Assembly: GCF_005930975.1 (NCBI RefSeq)
Contig: NZ_VBSE01000036.1
Coordinates: forward strand, 1-64,000
DNA: 64,000 nucleotides
Reading direction: 5' to 3'
Origin: Apilactobacillus kunkeei
GTDB taxonomy: Bacteria > Bacillota > Bacilli > Lactobacillales > Lactobacillaceae
Of the stretch, positions 8,462 to 18,214 are shown piece after piece. The position numbers were made by a program, and so were the translations under genes. Under the pieces are notes generated by a model. That model was not told where the DNA came from. It was given only the letters and a program-made list of their open reading frames with translations, and made no database searches. Within the stretch, counting starts at the first letter, position 1; every line of letters begins with the position of its first letter.

Positions 8462-10927
8462 TTATTTAATATTTGCCACTACTTCTGGATGTAAAACAAC
8501 CATGCTTGTTGGTGTACCTTCAGCATCAACATCCATAACAGCAGAACCATTTGATTGACGATCATTTACAGGGTGATCACTCGGCATAATATCATGGACA
8601 CGGCGTCTATTAGTAAATACTCTAATTGGGTTGAAACTATCAGTGGCCTTTTCTAGTTTTACAAAATCAACTAATTCATGTGGGTTCTTCTTTAATGATT
8701 TTAGTACCTGTACACCTCTTCTTGCGCGACTGGCAAGTGGAACTTCGTCTACCTTCATATTCTTGTAGAATCCACGCTGAGTAATCATCCCTACCTTATC
8801 ATCTTGTTCTACTAGTTGAACATCAACCACTTGTTCCTCATCCCTAATATCCATTGAACGTACACCAGTAGATCTTGCACCAGAATATGATACTTCGTCT
8901 AATTCAAAACAAGTAGCTAATCCAACGTTAGATGCAATAAAGACATTTGGATTGTCATTTGCATCTGCTAGATAATCCACATTAACTACATTAGCGTTAT
9001 CATCTTTTAGTTTTTCAAATACAGATGGTCTTGAACGATAATTTCTACCAGGAGTTAACTTATCAAATTCAGTTTGTTTAATGTATCCATCACTAGTAGA
9101 GATTACAAACTTACCAGTTTCTTTCAATGTCTTAAACGACATTACCTTAATAATTTCTTCGTTATCGGATAAACCAATAGTTTGAGAAATATGTTCACCA
9201 GTCTCTTTCCAACGAGCATCTGTAATTTCATGAACTGGACGATAAATTAGATTACCTTTGTTAGTAAACATGAATAAGTGCTGTAGTGTTGTCATCTGTT
9301 CTAAGAAGATTGGATAATCATCTTCTTTTAGACCATTTTCTTCAACTTCTGAGGCTTTGTAAGAACGAACACTACTACGTTTTAGGTATCCATCATGACT
9401 AACCAACACAACAACATCTTCTTCTGGAACAGTAATCGTCTTACTAATCTTAAGTTCTTCAACTTCTGCTTCAATCTTAGTAAGACGATCGTTACCATAA
9501 GCCTTCTTGATGTCTTTAAATTCTTTAGTCAACACCTTATTTAGTTCATTTTTATCATTTAAGATAGTGTTGTATTCTAGAATATCTTTACTTAACTTAT
9601 CTTTTTCAGCTTGTAGTTCTACTACGTCTGTATTAGTCAAACGGTATAATTGTAACTTAACAATTGCATCTGCTTGTTTTTCCGAAAAATCAAATTCAGA
9701 GATTAAGTTATTACATGCATCTTTTCTGTTAGCACTTGCTCGAATGGTTTTAATAACTTGGTCTAAAATTGATAAGGCCTTAATTAAACCATCTACAATG
9801 TGTTGCCTTGCCATTGCCTTGTCTAAGTCATACTTAGTACGTTTAGCGACAATTAAACGTTGATAGTCTAGATATGATTCTAGAATTTCCTTTAATGATA
9901 GTCGTTCAGGACGCATCTTATTAATTGCAACTACGTTAAAGTGATAGTTGATTTGTAAATCAGTGTTCTTAAATAGGTAGTTTAGAATACCAGTAGCGTC
10001 AACGTCACGTTTTAATTCAATAGCAATTGATAATCCGTTTCTATCACTTTCATCCCTAACTTCAGCAATTCCATCAATCTTTTTGTTAATTCTGATTTCA
10101 TCGATTTGCTTAACTAGTTGTAGCTTGTTAACTTCGTATGGTAATTCACTTACACGAATAAGAGTCTTATTACCACGCAATTCTTCAACGCTGGTCTTAG
10201 AACGGATAATAATCTTACCGCGTCCAGTTTCATAAGCTTTCTTAATTCCATCTAGACCTTGCACGATTCCACCAGTTGGAAAGTCAGGTCCCTTAATGAA
10301 TTGCATTAAATCATCTAAAGTAGCATCTGAATGCTTTTGTAGGTATATCAAAGCATCTAATACCTCAGATAAGTTGTGAGGAGGAATTTCGGTTGCATAA
10401 CCTGATGAAATCCCTGTTGCACCATTAACTAATAGATTAGGAAAACGAGATGGTAATACTGTTGGTTCATTTTCAGTGTCATCAAAGTTAGGCACCCAAT
10501 CAACAGTATCTTTATCAATATCTCTTAGCATTTCAGAAGCAATCTTGCTTAGACGTGCTTCTGTATAACGCATAGCAGCTGCTGGATCTCCATCCATTGA
10601 ACCATTATTACCGTGCATTTCGATTAATGGTTCTCTGATTTTCCATTCTTGACTCATACGTACTAATGCTTCATAGATTGAACTATCACCATGTGGATGG
10701 AAATTACCCATTACATTACCAACAGACTTAGCTGACTTTCTAAATCCCTTATCATAAGTATTTCCGTCCTTATTCATTGCGTATAGAATACGACGTTGAA
10801 CTGGCTTTAGTCCGTCACGAACGTCTGGCAACGCTCTTTCTTGAATAATTGACTTAGAATAACGACTAAATCTTTCACTCATGATTTGTTCAAGCGTTAG
10901 TTTTTCAATAACTGAATGATTAACCAC
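8462..10927 (-). CDS. parC: DNA topoisomerase IV subunit A
   Basis: This 821-residue subunit breaks and rejoins DNA in the ParC2ParE2 enzyme that unlinks daughter chromosomes. The quinolone-resistance region contains HPHGDSSIYEALV (about residues 77-89), with the wild-type serine and glutamate present. The catalytic tyrosine is in MRYTEARLS near residue 120. A long coiled coil lies near residues 440-490, and a beta-pinwheel C-terminal domain begins near 500. Pairing with parE, 15 nt upstream, and the position next to plsY identify it as parC rather than gyrA. Confidence 0.95.
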   Translation of the reverse strand: MVNHSVIEKLTLEQIMSERFSRYSKSIIQERALPDVRDGLKPVQRRILYAMNKDGNTYDKGFRKSAKSVGNVMGNFHPHGDSSIYEALVRMSQEWKIREPLIEMHGNNGSMDGDPAAAMRYTEARLSKIASEMLRDIDKDTVDWVPNFDDTENEPTVLPSRFPNLLVNGATGISSGYATEIPPHNLSEVLDALIYLQKHSDATLDDLMQFIKGPDFPTGGIVQGLDGIKKAYETGRGKIIIRSKTSVEELRGNKTLIRVSELPYEVNKLQLVKQIDEIRINKKIDGIAEVRDESDRNGLSIAIELKRDVDATGILNYLFKNTDLQINYHFNVVAINKMRPERLSLKEILESYLDYQRLIVAKRTKYDLDKAMARQHIVDGLIKALSILDQVIKTIRASANRKDACNNLISEFDFSEKQADAIVKLQLYRLTNTDVVELQAEKDKLSKDILEYNTILNDKNELNKVLTKEFKDIKKAYGNDRLTKIEAEVEELKISKTITVPEEDVVVLVSHDGYLKRSSVRSYKASEVEENGLKEDDYPIFLEQMTTLQHLFMFTNKGNLIYRPVHEITDARWKETGEHISQTIGLSDNEEIIKVMSFKTLKETGKFVISTSDGYIKQTEFDKLTPGRNYRSRPSVFEKLKDDNANVVNVDYLADANDNPNVFIASNVGLATCFELDEVSYSGARSTGVRSMDIRDEEQVVDVQLVEQDDKVGMITQRGFYKNMKVDEVPLASRARRGVQVLKSLKKNPHELVDFVKLEKATDSFNPIRVFTNRRRVHDIMPSDHPVNDRQSNGSAVMDVDAEGTPTSMVVLHPEVVANIK

Positions 10928-10942
10928 TATATTTCCTCCTAT

Positions 10943-12913
10943 CTACTCGTTTTCTGTCTCTTTGGTAGCATCTAAGATACTGCCGTCTTCTTCAAGTGTG
11001 AACTTAACGTTTTCTTCAATCCATTCACGTCTTGGTTCAACCTTGTCACCCATTAATGTAGTGACACGTTTTTCAGCTAATGCAGCATCGTCGATTTGAA
11101 CTTGAATTAATGTTCTATTTTCAGGATCCATAGTAGTTTCCCATAATTGATCCGCATTCATTTCACCTAGACCCTTAAATCTTTGAAGGGCCGGATGTTG
11201 ACCGAATTCCTTTAACTTGTCAGTTAATTCATCATTAGTCCATGCATAATCAACGTGATTCTTCTTTCCTGCCTTTTGTTGAATCTTAAACAGAGGTGGA
11301 AGTGCAATGTAGACACGACCTTGTTCAACCATTGGACGCATGTATTTGTAGAAAAATGTTAACAGTAAAATTTGAATATGGGCACCATCATCATCGGCAT
11401 CGGTCATGATAATAACCTTATCGTAGTTGGCATCAGAAATGTTAAACTCTGGTCCTACTCCGGCACCGATTGTATAAATCATGGTACTAATTTCTTCGTT
11501 TTTTAAAATATCATCTAATTTGGCTCTTTCAGTATTTAAAACCTTACCTCTAAGTGGCAAGATAGCTTGGTGCTTTCTGTCACGACCTTGCTTGGCAGAA
11601 CCACCGGCAGAGTCACCTTCGACTAAGAACAACTCATTCTTGGAAACATCTTTGGATTGAGCTGGTGTTAGCTTACCAGACAATAGACGTTCCTTCTTAT
11701 GTTTCTTTTTACCATTTCTACTTTCATCTCTGGCCTTACGTGCAGCTTCTCTAGCCTTGCGCGCACGAAGAGACTTATGAACCAACTCATGTGCGAATTC
11801 ACCGTTTTCCATTAAATAGTAACCTAATTGTTCTGAAACAATGTTATCAACGATAGAACGCACTTCTGGACTTCCTAGTTTTTCCTTGGTTTGTCCTTCG
11901 AATTGAAGCATTTCTTCAGGCACTTTGATAGAGATGATTGCAGATAGCCCTTCTCGAACATCGCTACCATCTAGATTCTTTTCTTTATCTTTAAGTAACT
12001 TCACTCTTCTAGCAAACTCATTGAATGATTTAGTCCAAGCACTTCTAAATCCTGATTCATGTGTGCCACCATCTTTGGTACGCACATTATTAACGAATGA
12101 TAATGTGTTTTCTGTATAACCATCGTTGTATTGCGCGGCAACTTCAACTTCCACACCATCTTTGGATCCGTCAAAATACATGATGTTACCTAATGTGTGT
12201 TTATCTTCATTTAAGTATTGAACAAATTCTTTGATTCCATCTTTAAAGTAGAATTCATCGCTTCGTTCTTGACCTTCACGTTCATCTGTTAAAGTAATTT
12301 TAATTCCGTTTAACAAGAAAGCCGATTCTCTTAAACGTTGTTTTAGTATTTCATAGTTATAAATAGTGGTAGTAAAGATTGATGAATCTGGTTTAAATGT
12401 TACAGTTGTCCCACTGTGTTCACTTGTCTTACCAATTTTTTTCAAAGTTCCAATTGGTTGACCACCATTTTCAAAATCTTCTTCATATTTGTAGCCATCT
12501 CTTACGATTGTCACGCTTAAGTGAGTTGAAAGTGCATTAACAACACTTGATCCAACCCCGTGTAGTCCCCCTGAAGTCTTGTATCCACCATTTTCGGTGA
12601 ACTTACCACCGGCGTGTAGCACGGTTAAGATAACTTCGGGAGTTGGCTTACCTGATGAATGCATTCCCACTGGCATACCACGTCCGTGGTCCACCACAGT
12701 TATACTATTATCGTTATGGATAGTAACATCAATTTCGTCACCATATCCTGCTAATGCTTCATCGACTGCATTATCTACAATTTCGTATACCAAATGATGA
12801 AGACCCTTGCTATCAGTAGAACCGATATACATACCAGGGCGCTTTCTAACTGCCTCCAGACCCTTTAGGACCTGGATGGAGTCATCATTATAATTTTCTG
12901 ACTTCTTAGCCAT
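10943..12913 (-). CDS. parE: DNA topoisomerase IV subunit B
   Basis: ParE is the ATPase subunit of topoisomerase IV. I start it at the ATG at 12913 (MAKKSENYND), 656 residues, which has AAGGGAG upstream; an earlier in-frame ATG lies before that ribosome site. The GHKL ATPase domain has EIVDNAVDEA (N-box, near residue 42), DHGRGMPVG and GGLHGVGSSVVNAL. The TOPRIM domain has EGDSAGG (near residue 432) and the acidic DADDDGAH metal site. It is the first gene of parE-parC and is divergent from plsY. Confidence 0.96.
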   Translation of the reverse strand: MAKKSENYNDDSIQVLKGLEAVRKRPGMYIGSTDSKGLHHLVYEIVDNAVDEALAGYGDEIDVTIHNDNSITVVDHGRGMPVGMHSSGKPTPEVILTVLHAGGKFTENGGYKTSGGLHGVGSSVVNALSTHLSVTIVRDGYKYEEDFENGGQPIGTLKKIGKTSEHSGTTVTFKPDSSIFTTTIYNYEILKQRLRESAFLLNGIKITLTDEREGQERSDEFYFKDGIKEFVQYLNEDKHTLGNIMYFDGSKDGVEVEVAAQYNDGYTENTLSFVNNVRTKDGGTHESGFRSAWTKSFNEFARRVKLLKDKEKNLDGSDVREGLSAIISIKVPEEMLQFEGQTKEKLGSPEVRSIVDNIVSEQLGYYLMENGEFAHELVHKSLRARKAREAARKARDESRNGKKKHKKERLLSGKLTPAQSKDVSKNELFLVEGDSAGGSAKQGRDRKHQAILPLRGKVLNTERAKLDDILKNEEISTMIYTIGAGVGPEFNISDANYDKVIIMTDADDDGAHIQILLLTFFYKYMRPMVEQGRVYIALPPLFKIQQKAGKKNHVDYAWTNDELTDKLKEFGQHPALQRFKGLGEMNADQLWETTMDPENRTLIQVQIDDAALAEKRVTTLMGDKVEPRREWIEENVKFTLEEDGSILDATKETENE

Positions 12914-13004
12914 CGTAACGCACTCCCTTTCATACAATATAATATATTACCTTATTTAAAACGCTTTTAAAAGGGAATATTAAACGGCATATAAAGAGAT
13001 AATG

Positions 13005-13032
13005 TTGTCATAATGCTTAAAAATGGTAAAAT
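13005..13032 (+). promoter_or_regulatory. promoter of plsY
   Basis: TTGTCA (13005-13010) and TAAAAT (13027-13032) are 16 nt apart, with a GGGAGG ribosome site downstream. It sits in the 152-nt region between the divergent parE and plsY genes. Confidence 0.65.
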
Positions 13033-13065
13033 TAATAGATAGTTAATTTTTGGGAGGAACCATTT

Positions 13066-13677
13066 TTGAAAATCACAATTTTATTAATTGTCGCCTATTT
13101 ATTAGGGGCAATTCCTAATGGAATCTGGATTGGTAAGGTCTTTTTCAATAAAGATATTACCAAGTTAGGCTCTGGAAATATGGGAACGACCAATACATTT
13201 AGAGAACTTGGTAAGACTGCTGGTGCCGTTGTTATGGTTTTAGATATTCTAAAAGGGACCATTGCAACGTTGCTACCAACATTCTTCCATATCTCTAACG
13301 TATCACCCATTGTATTTGGTCTATTCGCTGTATTGGGACACACATTATCAATTTTTGCTAAATTTAAGGGTGGTAAAGCCGTTGCTACTAGTGCCGGAAT
13401 GTTATTAGCAATTCATCCAATTCTATTCTTATGCGCTTTTATATTTGAGTTTTCATTTACTTACCTAACTAGTATGGTTAGTGTAGCAAGTATGATTTCA
13501 TTTCCATTAATCACAATCTTGATTTTATTGGATCATGATTATGTACTTGGAATTATTGGTATTATCCTAACAATCTTTATTTTCATTAAGCACAGAAGTA
13601 ACATTCAAAGAATTAAAGAAGGTAACGAAAATTTAGTTCCATTTGGTTTGGTATACAAACATCAAAACAATAAATAA
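13066..13677 (+). CDS. plsY: glycerol-3-phosphate acyltransferase PlsY
   Basis: This 203-residue membrane enzyme transfers an acyl group from acyl-phosphate to glycerol-3-phosphate, the first step of phospholipid synthesis. It has about five membrane segments. The family motifs are present: the LGSGNMGTTNTFR loop near residue 36, GHTLSIFAKFKGGKAVATSAG near residue 95-115, and the segment ending NENLVPFG near the C-terminus. The start is TTG with GGGAGG 8 nt upstream. It is divergent from parE, an arrangement common in Firmicutes. The acyl-phosphate would come from FakAB or PlsX, the former linking it to the DegV-family protein at the left end. Confidence 0.96.
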   Translation: MKITILLIVAYLLGAIPNGIWIGKVFFNKDITKLGSGNMGTTNTFRELGKTAGAVVMVLDILKGTIATLLPTFFHISNVSPIVFGLFAVLGHTLSIFAKFKGGKAVATSAGMLLAIHPILFLCAFIFEFSFTYLTSMVSVASMISFPLITILILLDHDYVLGIIGIILTIFIFIKHRSNIQRIKEGNENLVPFGLVYKHQNNK

Positions 13678-13680
13678 AAA

Positions 13681-13711
13681 AAAGCACTGCAATTAAGCAG
13701 CGCTTTTTTTA
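13681..13711. terminator. bidirectional terminator between plsY and the histidine kinase
   Basis: AAAGCACTGC and GCAGCGCTTT pair around AATTAA, with a run of A before and seven T after. It serves plsY and, on the other strand, the kinase gene whose stop codon it touches. Confidence 0.85.
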
Positions 13712-15265
13712 TTGCTTAGAATTCATATCTAATTGTTTCAAATGCTCAATTTTATCCTTTGAAAGAATTGGGAATGAAATTGTAAAGATTGATCCATACC
13801 CAGATGAACTTTCAACATTAATTTTACCGTTATAAGCTTCTACTAAACGCTTAGCAATTGAAAGTCCAAGACCATTACCACCTTGGTTACGGCTTCTAGC
13901 TTTATCAACACGATAGAATCTATTAAATATTTTATCAATGCTTTCTTGGCTTAATCCTTCACCAAAGTCTTGAACCGCAATATCAACATAACGATATTTA
14001 CGAGAAAGTGAAATATGAATTTCCTTTCTTTGTTTAGAATACTTAACAGCATTATCTAACAAGATAATCAAGATTTGTTCTAAGTGATTACGATAAATTT
14101 GAATGATTGTTTCTTCCCCAATGTCATCATCTAGGATGAACTTGTAATCAGGGTGAATCATTTGGAAATCATTATATTGCTGATGAACAACATCTTGAAC
14201 GTCCGTAGTCTTATTTCCATAGTTGATTTCAACTTGTTCAGCACGAGAAAGGTCTAACATTTCTTGAACTAAACTCTTCATACGATTAATTTCGTATATT
14301 GAAGATTTAATTGACTCTTCTAGAACTTCAGGGTCATCCTTTCCCCAACGAGAAAGCATATCTAAATGTCCCTGGATTACAGCGACTGGCGTTCTTAATT
14401 CATGAGAAACATCTTCAACGAATTGTTGTTGTTGATCAATATATCTTTGCATTGTATCAATCATATCATTGAACAAGTCTCCCAAATCAGTTAACTCATC
14501 GTTTTGAGTCAACTTAGGCACACGACTGTCCGTTTCAGGAGATTCTTTAACACTATGAATGGTGTTAGAGATAATCTTGATTGGACGAAGCATGTATGAT
14601 GATAGAAAGTATGACAATGCAGCAGAGAAGAAGATACCAATAATTAAAATTACAAATAAAATTCCAGCTAATTTGTTTATATACAAATTATAGTCAGACA
14701 TTGAATCAACTACTCTTAGATAACCAATTAATTCATGCGTCTTAGAAGAATAAATCGGAGAATCTAAAACTAAGATTGTCTTACCTGAGTTCTTGGTAAT
14801 AACCGTTTTACGGCTATCTACCGGTTTGAAATTGTAAATCTTTTTTGGCGACTTCTTCGATGAGAAGATTTGGTCTGATTTCTTATTGTATACACTAACA
14901 ACGATATCCTTACTAAATAAGTTAGTATAAATAGAATCAGAATAAACGTCTGTCGACATTCCATTATTAGGGTTGCCGTCCCTAAAACCACTATTTGGAT
15001 TTAAAGCAGAACTAACTGTCTTTTCATCCAATGATTGATTAATCGTTCTTAATCGGTTTGATATCGTTACATCCGATTCAATAGTACGTGAGTTCTCCTG
15101 ATGTAATAAAACATCAGAAAAACGATTGTAAATCAAAAAAGAAAAAATTGATAGAATTACAAAAATTATAATTGCTGATCCAATTGACCATTTCCATTTA
15201 AGAGAAAACCATCTTCGATTGCTGCTTACTGTCTTTGAAACTTTATCATCATGGTTTGAAATCAT
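13709..15265 (-). CDS. two-component sensor histidine kinase, ArlS/CsrS-like
   Basis: This 518-residue membrane kinase senses an envelope signal and phosphorylates its partner regulator. It has a transmembrane segment at about residues 28-48, an extracellular sensor domain to about 195, and a second membrane segment at about 198-220. A HAMP linker follows, then the phosphorylated histidine in VSHELRTPVAV near residue 291, and an ATPase domain with NAVKYSK, DFGEGL and NGLGLSIAK. The start codon overlaps the stop of the response regulator gene by 4 nt (ATGA), so the two are translationally coupled. Similarity of the partner to ArlR/CsrR suggests control of adhesion or stress genes, but the signal is unknown. 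Confidence 0.92.
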   Translation of the reverse strand: MISNHDDKVSKTVSSNRRWFSLKWKWSIGSAIIIFVILSIFSFLIYNRFSDVLLHQENSRTIESDVTISNRLRTINQSLDEKTVSSALNPNSGFRDGNPNNGMSTDVYSDSIYTNLFSKDIVVSVYNKKSDQIFSSKKSPKKIYNFKPVDSRKTVITKNSGKTILVLDSPIYSSKTHELIGYLRVVDSMSDYNLYINKLAGILFVILIIGIFFSAALSYFLSSYMLRPIKIISNTIHSVKESPETDSRVPKLTQNDELTDLGDLFNDMIDTMQRYIDQQQQFVEDVSHELRTPVAVIQGHLDMLSRWGKDDPEVLEESIKSSIYEINRMKSLVQEMLDLSRAEQVEINYGNKTTDVQDVVHQQYNDFQMIHPDYKFILDDDIGEETIIQIYRNHLEQILIILLDNAVKYSKQRKEIHISLSRKYRYVDIAVQDFGEGLSQESIDKIFNRFYRVDKARSRNQGGNGLGLSIAKRLVEAYNGKINVESSSGYGSIFTISFPILSKDKIEHLKQLDMNSKQ

Positions 15266-15948
15266 GATCTCATCACGTAACCGGTTCCTCTAACAGTTTG
15301 GATGTAGCTCTTTTGATCAGGTCTATCAATTTTGTTTCTTAGGTAACGGATATAAACGTCAACAACGTTTGTTTCAGCACTTGAATCGTATCCCCAAACC
15401 TTAGTTAAAAGAACGTCTCTTGCTAATACAACATTTACGTTTTCCATTAAAGTAAGTAATAGTTCGTATTCACGTTTAGTTAGGTCAATAATATCGTCAC
15501 CACGTTTTACGATTCTACTTTCTTTTTCAACAGTAATGTCCTTAAAGTAAACAACTTTTTGGTCTTCAGCATTTTCGTCACCTTCAATATCAATACGACG
15601 AAGTAATGCTCTAACACGAGCTAATAATTCTTCGATAGCAAATGGCTTAACGATGTAGTCATCTGCACCATGATCGAATCCTGAAACTCTATCAATAACA
15701 GAATCTCTTGCTGTCATCATAATGATTGGAGTTGTCTTCTTTTCGCGAAGTCTTCTAGCAACTTCCATTCCATTAAGCTTTGGTAACATAAGATCCAAAA
15801 GAATAACATCATAGTCATTGTTAAGTGCTTCTTCTAGTCCTTCACGACCGTCCAAGGCTACCTTAGTTTCGTAACCTTCATGCTTCAACTCTAACTCTAC
15901 AAATCTAGCTAAGCTTTTTTCATCTTCAATTATCAAAATACGGCTCAT
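15262..15948 (-). CDS. OmpR-family response regulator, ArlR/CsrR-like
   Basis: This 228-residue regulator has a receiver domain (about 1-120) with the phosphorylated Asp in DVILLDLMLP near residue 52 and the conserved Lys in DYIVKPF. A winged-helix DNA-binding domain (about 130-226) ends with RYLRNKIDRP and VRGTGYVMR. I start it at 15948 (MSRILIIEDE) with GAGAGGTG upstream; an ATG at 15966 overlaps that ribosome site. The receiver closely resembles ArlR of staphylococci. It is the first gene of the operon with the kinase. Confidence 0.93.
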   Translation of the reverse strand: MSRILIIEDEKSLARFVELELKHEGYETKVALDGREGLEEALNNDYDVILLDLMLPKLNGMEVARRLREKKTTPIIMMTARDSVIDRVSGFDHGADDYIVKPFAIEELLARVRALLRRIDIEGDENAEDQKVVYFKDITVEKESRIVKRGDDIIDLTKREYELLLTLMENVNVVLARDVLLTKVWGYDSSAETNVVDVYIRYLRNKIDRPDQKSYIQTVRGTGYVMRS

Positions 15949-16163
15949 TAAATTACACCTCTCCATTTATTTTAGAAAATCTTAACTTACTTTGTACATT
16001 TTATCACGTTTTTTCTCATAATAGAAGAGCTTAATCCGAATATTATTATTAAAATCTTAAATTTTTTCACTAATTTACTATTTTAAATTAGAAAACGAAC
16101 CTTCTGCTCAAGTTAAGTCTAATATAAACACTGAAATAAATAAAATAATTATACTTATATAAC

Positions 16164-16206
16164 AAAAAAAGCTACCAGGACCCATGGTGTTCTGGTAGCT
16201 TTTTTA
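16164..16206. terminator. intrinsic terminator downstream of rpmF
   Basis: AAAAAAGCTACCAG and CTGGTAGCTTTTTT form a perfect 14-bp inverted repeat around 13 nt. On the minus strand it follows rpmF, six bases past its stop. The rest of the 263-nt region 15949-16211 shows no gene; it must hold the promoter of the response regulator gene. Confidence 0.85.
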
Positions 16207-16211
16207 TTTAA

Positions 16212-16391
16212 TTAGTTGTTTTCATTAACAACTTGTTTACCATCATAGTATCCACAACTAGGACATACAATGTGAGGTTTACGTAATTCACCACAGTTTG
16301 GGCAAGCACTCAAACCTGGGTTAGCCAACTTAATGTGACCACGACGCATACCCTTCTTAGCTTTTGAAGTTCTTCTTGCTGGTACAGCCAA
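16212..16391 (-). CDS. rpmF: 50S ribosomal protein L32
   Basis: This 59-residue ribosomal protein starts at a TTG (16391) that yields the canonical AVPARRTSKAKKG after Met, with AAAGGGGG upstream. It has a zinc-ribbon with two pairs of cysteines (CPNC and CPSC) near residues 29-45. The longer open frame upstream is not part of the protein. It follows the yceD-like gene by 55 nt, the usual gene order. Confidence 0.95.
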   Translation of the reverse strand: MAVPARRTSKAKKGMRRGHIKLANPGLSACPNCGELRKPHIVCPSCGYYDGKQVVNENN

Positions 16392-16446
16392 TGCAAAAAC
16401 CCCCTTTATATTAAAATATCCACTAGTGAAAAATTTTAAGTCTTGC

Positions 16447-17001
16447 TTAATTATCACTATCGTTAAAGAAATCCTTTAACTTAGCAAGACGTGGATCTAC
16501 TTTTTTATCATTTGCCTCTTGTTCGGCTAAATCATCTTCAGAAATAACTTCCCAGTCATTTCCTTCTGGCATCTTACCAGTCTTGATTTCCTCAGGAGAC
16601 AAAATGTGCATTGGAATTTGTAGAATGATGTTATCAGCTACAGATTTATCAAAATCAATTTCACCATCATCATCTACTAGGAAAGCAATTTCACCTTCAT
16701 CTTCGCGTTCTTTCAAACGTAAATTAGTTTCAACATAAACTTCGTTAATTGAGAAATCCAACGGTAACTCAACTGGAGTTAATGATCTTGACGAAGGAAC
16801 CACAATCTTACCTGTTACACGAGCAGTCACGATTGCATCACCGTTTTCAGAGAAAACGTTAGCATCAACGTGAATATCGTCATCAGCAGAAATAACATAC
16901 TTGCTATATCTACTCATAATATCATCAGACAAGTTTATATCCTCAGATACTGAAAGTGGTTTGTTTTTGTATTCAGATAGTTCCTTTAAGAACCATTTCA
17001 T
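16447..17001 (-). CDS. YceD family protein (DUF177)
   Basis: This 184-residue acidic protein matches the YceD/DUF177 family, almost always encoded just before rpmF, as here. In bacteria and plastids family members are linked to 23S rRNA accumulation. The conserved core includes the segments around VTARVTGKIVVPSSRSL (about residues 56-72) and VYVETN. The C-terminal third is rich in Asp and Glu and ends VDPRLAKLKDFF, the family's typical tail. A strong promoter lies upstream and it is co-transcribed with rpmF. Confidence 0.9.
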   Translation of the reverse strand: MKWFLKELSEYKNKPLSVSEDINLSDDIMSRYSKYVISADDDIHVDANVFSENGDAIVTARVTGKIVVPSSRSLTPVELPLDFSINEVYVETNLRLKEREDEGEIAFLVDDDGEIDFDKSVADNIILQIPMHILSPEEIKTGKMPEGNDWEVISEDDLAEQEANDKKVDPRLAKLKDFFNDSDN

Positions 17002-17029
17002 GTCTATTCCTCCTAATGCAACAGCGTTA

Positions 17030-17059
17030 ATTATACATATTAAGAAGTTAGTTTGTCAA
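17030..17059 (-). promoter_or_regulatory. promoter of yceD-rpmF
   Basis: On the minus strand a perfect TTGACA (17054-17059) and a perfect TATAAT (17030-17035) are 18 nt apart. An AGGAGG site follows before the yceD ATG. One of the strongest promoters in the window. Confidence 0.8.
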
Positions 17060-17088
17060 GGTCATATCCTTGATACCTAGTCCAAAAA

Positions 17089-18210
17089 TTAATAAATTAA
17101 TGGTATTTTCCCAGCATCTTGAGGAATATGATTTATATTTTCATAAATCCTACCAGATACAACATCAAAATTTAACTCTGATTCAGATAATTCCTTATTA
17201 ATCTTAGTAATTATAGGCATTTCTATTTGCTTCTTAATCTTATTCAAATACTCTCTTCCATTTTTATTAAATCCTAATACTCTGATATATTCCTGACATA
17301 AGTCATCATTTTTATGCCAATTTAAGAGCGTATACACAAATAAACGTTTAAGTCGCGCATATGTGTAACGTTTGGATTTAACTAATCGAAGAAACTCATC
17401 AAACGATTGTGCTTCATAGACATACTTCTTCAATCTGTATTCTAATCCCTCAGTCATTTGATAAATATTATTTAATTCATCAATACTCGATGTTTCAATC
17501 TTATATTTTAATAATGGCCAGAAATTTTCCCAATCAACATGATTCTTAAAAGATTCGATGTCAGTACTCTCGGGAATATAATGGAACAATTCCTTACTAT
17601 TATTTAGGATAGCTAATCTTATTGAAGAAGCACTTGCAATTGATCCGTCATTATTTAAATTGCGATCATGATGGTTAGCACCACTTCTCTTGATTGGTAC
17701 TAACTTCATTTGATAATCATTTTTGCGGTTAGCAATTGCATAGTTTAATGCCAATACATCATTTGGTGCACTGACATCTTCTTCAGTAGTATTAATTAAT
17801 GCTTCCCTTATTAACTCAGCATAGCTTTTGGTAAAATCGTGAACTATTTTTGTTTCTTTTAAATCAACATTTGCAAGCTCATTAAAATTAATATCGGGAT
17901 GTTCACAACCAAATGATAACCATTCACACTTAAGACCAGCTAAAATGTTCACAGCATGACTAGCAAAGATATCTACTGGCTGCACAGCACATTGTACAGG
18001 TAACTCAATTACCATATCTGCACCATTTTCTAATGCCATTTGTGCCCTATCCCATTTATCTAATATAGCTGGTTGACCTCTTTGTACCCAATTCCCAGAC
18101 ATAATTACGATAACTGCATCGGCATTAGTTGCTTGTCTTGCCTGTTCGATTTGATACTTATGCCCATTATGAAACGGGTTATATTCAGCGATTATACCAA
18201 CTGCTTTCAT
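17089..18210 (-). CDS. tmcAL: tRNA(Met) cytidine acetate ligase TmcAL
   Basis: This 373-residue enzyme (YlbM family) makes N4-acetylcytidine at the wobble base of elongator tRNA-Met, using acetate and ATP. I start it at 18210, where MKAVGIIAEYNPFHNGH opens with the nucleotidyltransferase motif (HNGH), with AAGGGATG upstream. A 34-codon open extension upstream overlaps the preceding gene and is rejected. VIVIMSGNWVQRGQPA (about residues 33-48) and the KRSGANHHDRN region (about 180-190) are typical. It lies 4 nt after the methyltransferase gene and ends the yqe operon. Confidence 0.93.
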   Translation of the reverse strand: MKAVGIIAEYNPFHNGHKYQIEQARQATNADAVIVIMSGNWVQRGQPAILDKWDRAQMALENGADMVIELPVQCAVQPVDIFASHAVNILAGLKCEWLSFGCEHPDINFNELANVDLKETKIVHDFTKSYAELIREALINTTEEDVSAPNDVLALNYAIANRKNDYQMKLVPIKRSGANHHDRNLNNDGSIASASSIRLAILNNSKELFHYIPESTDIESFKNHVDWENFWPLLKYKIETSSIDELNNIYQMTEGLEYRLKKYVYEAQSFDEFLRLVKSKRYTYARLKRLFVYTLLNWHKNDDLCQEYIRVLGFNKNGREYLNKIKKQIEMPIITKINKELSESELNFDVVSGRIYENINHIPQDAGKIPLIY

Positions 18211-18214
18211 CGAA

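Noticed and set aside
12914-12937. Longer parE start at 12937
   Set aside because: That ATG lies before the AAGGGAG ribosome site of the usual start, and the extra eight residues match no family sequence.
16392-16457. Longer L32 start
   Set aside because: The canonical L32 N-terminus begins at the TTG at 16391, right after an AAAGGGGG ribosome site.
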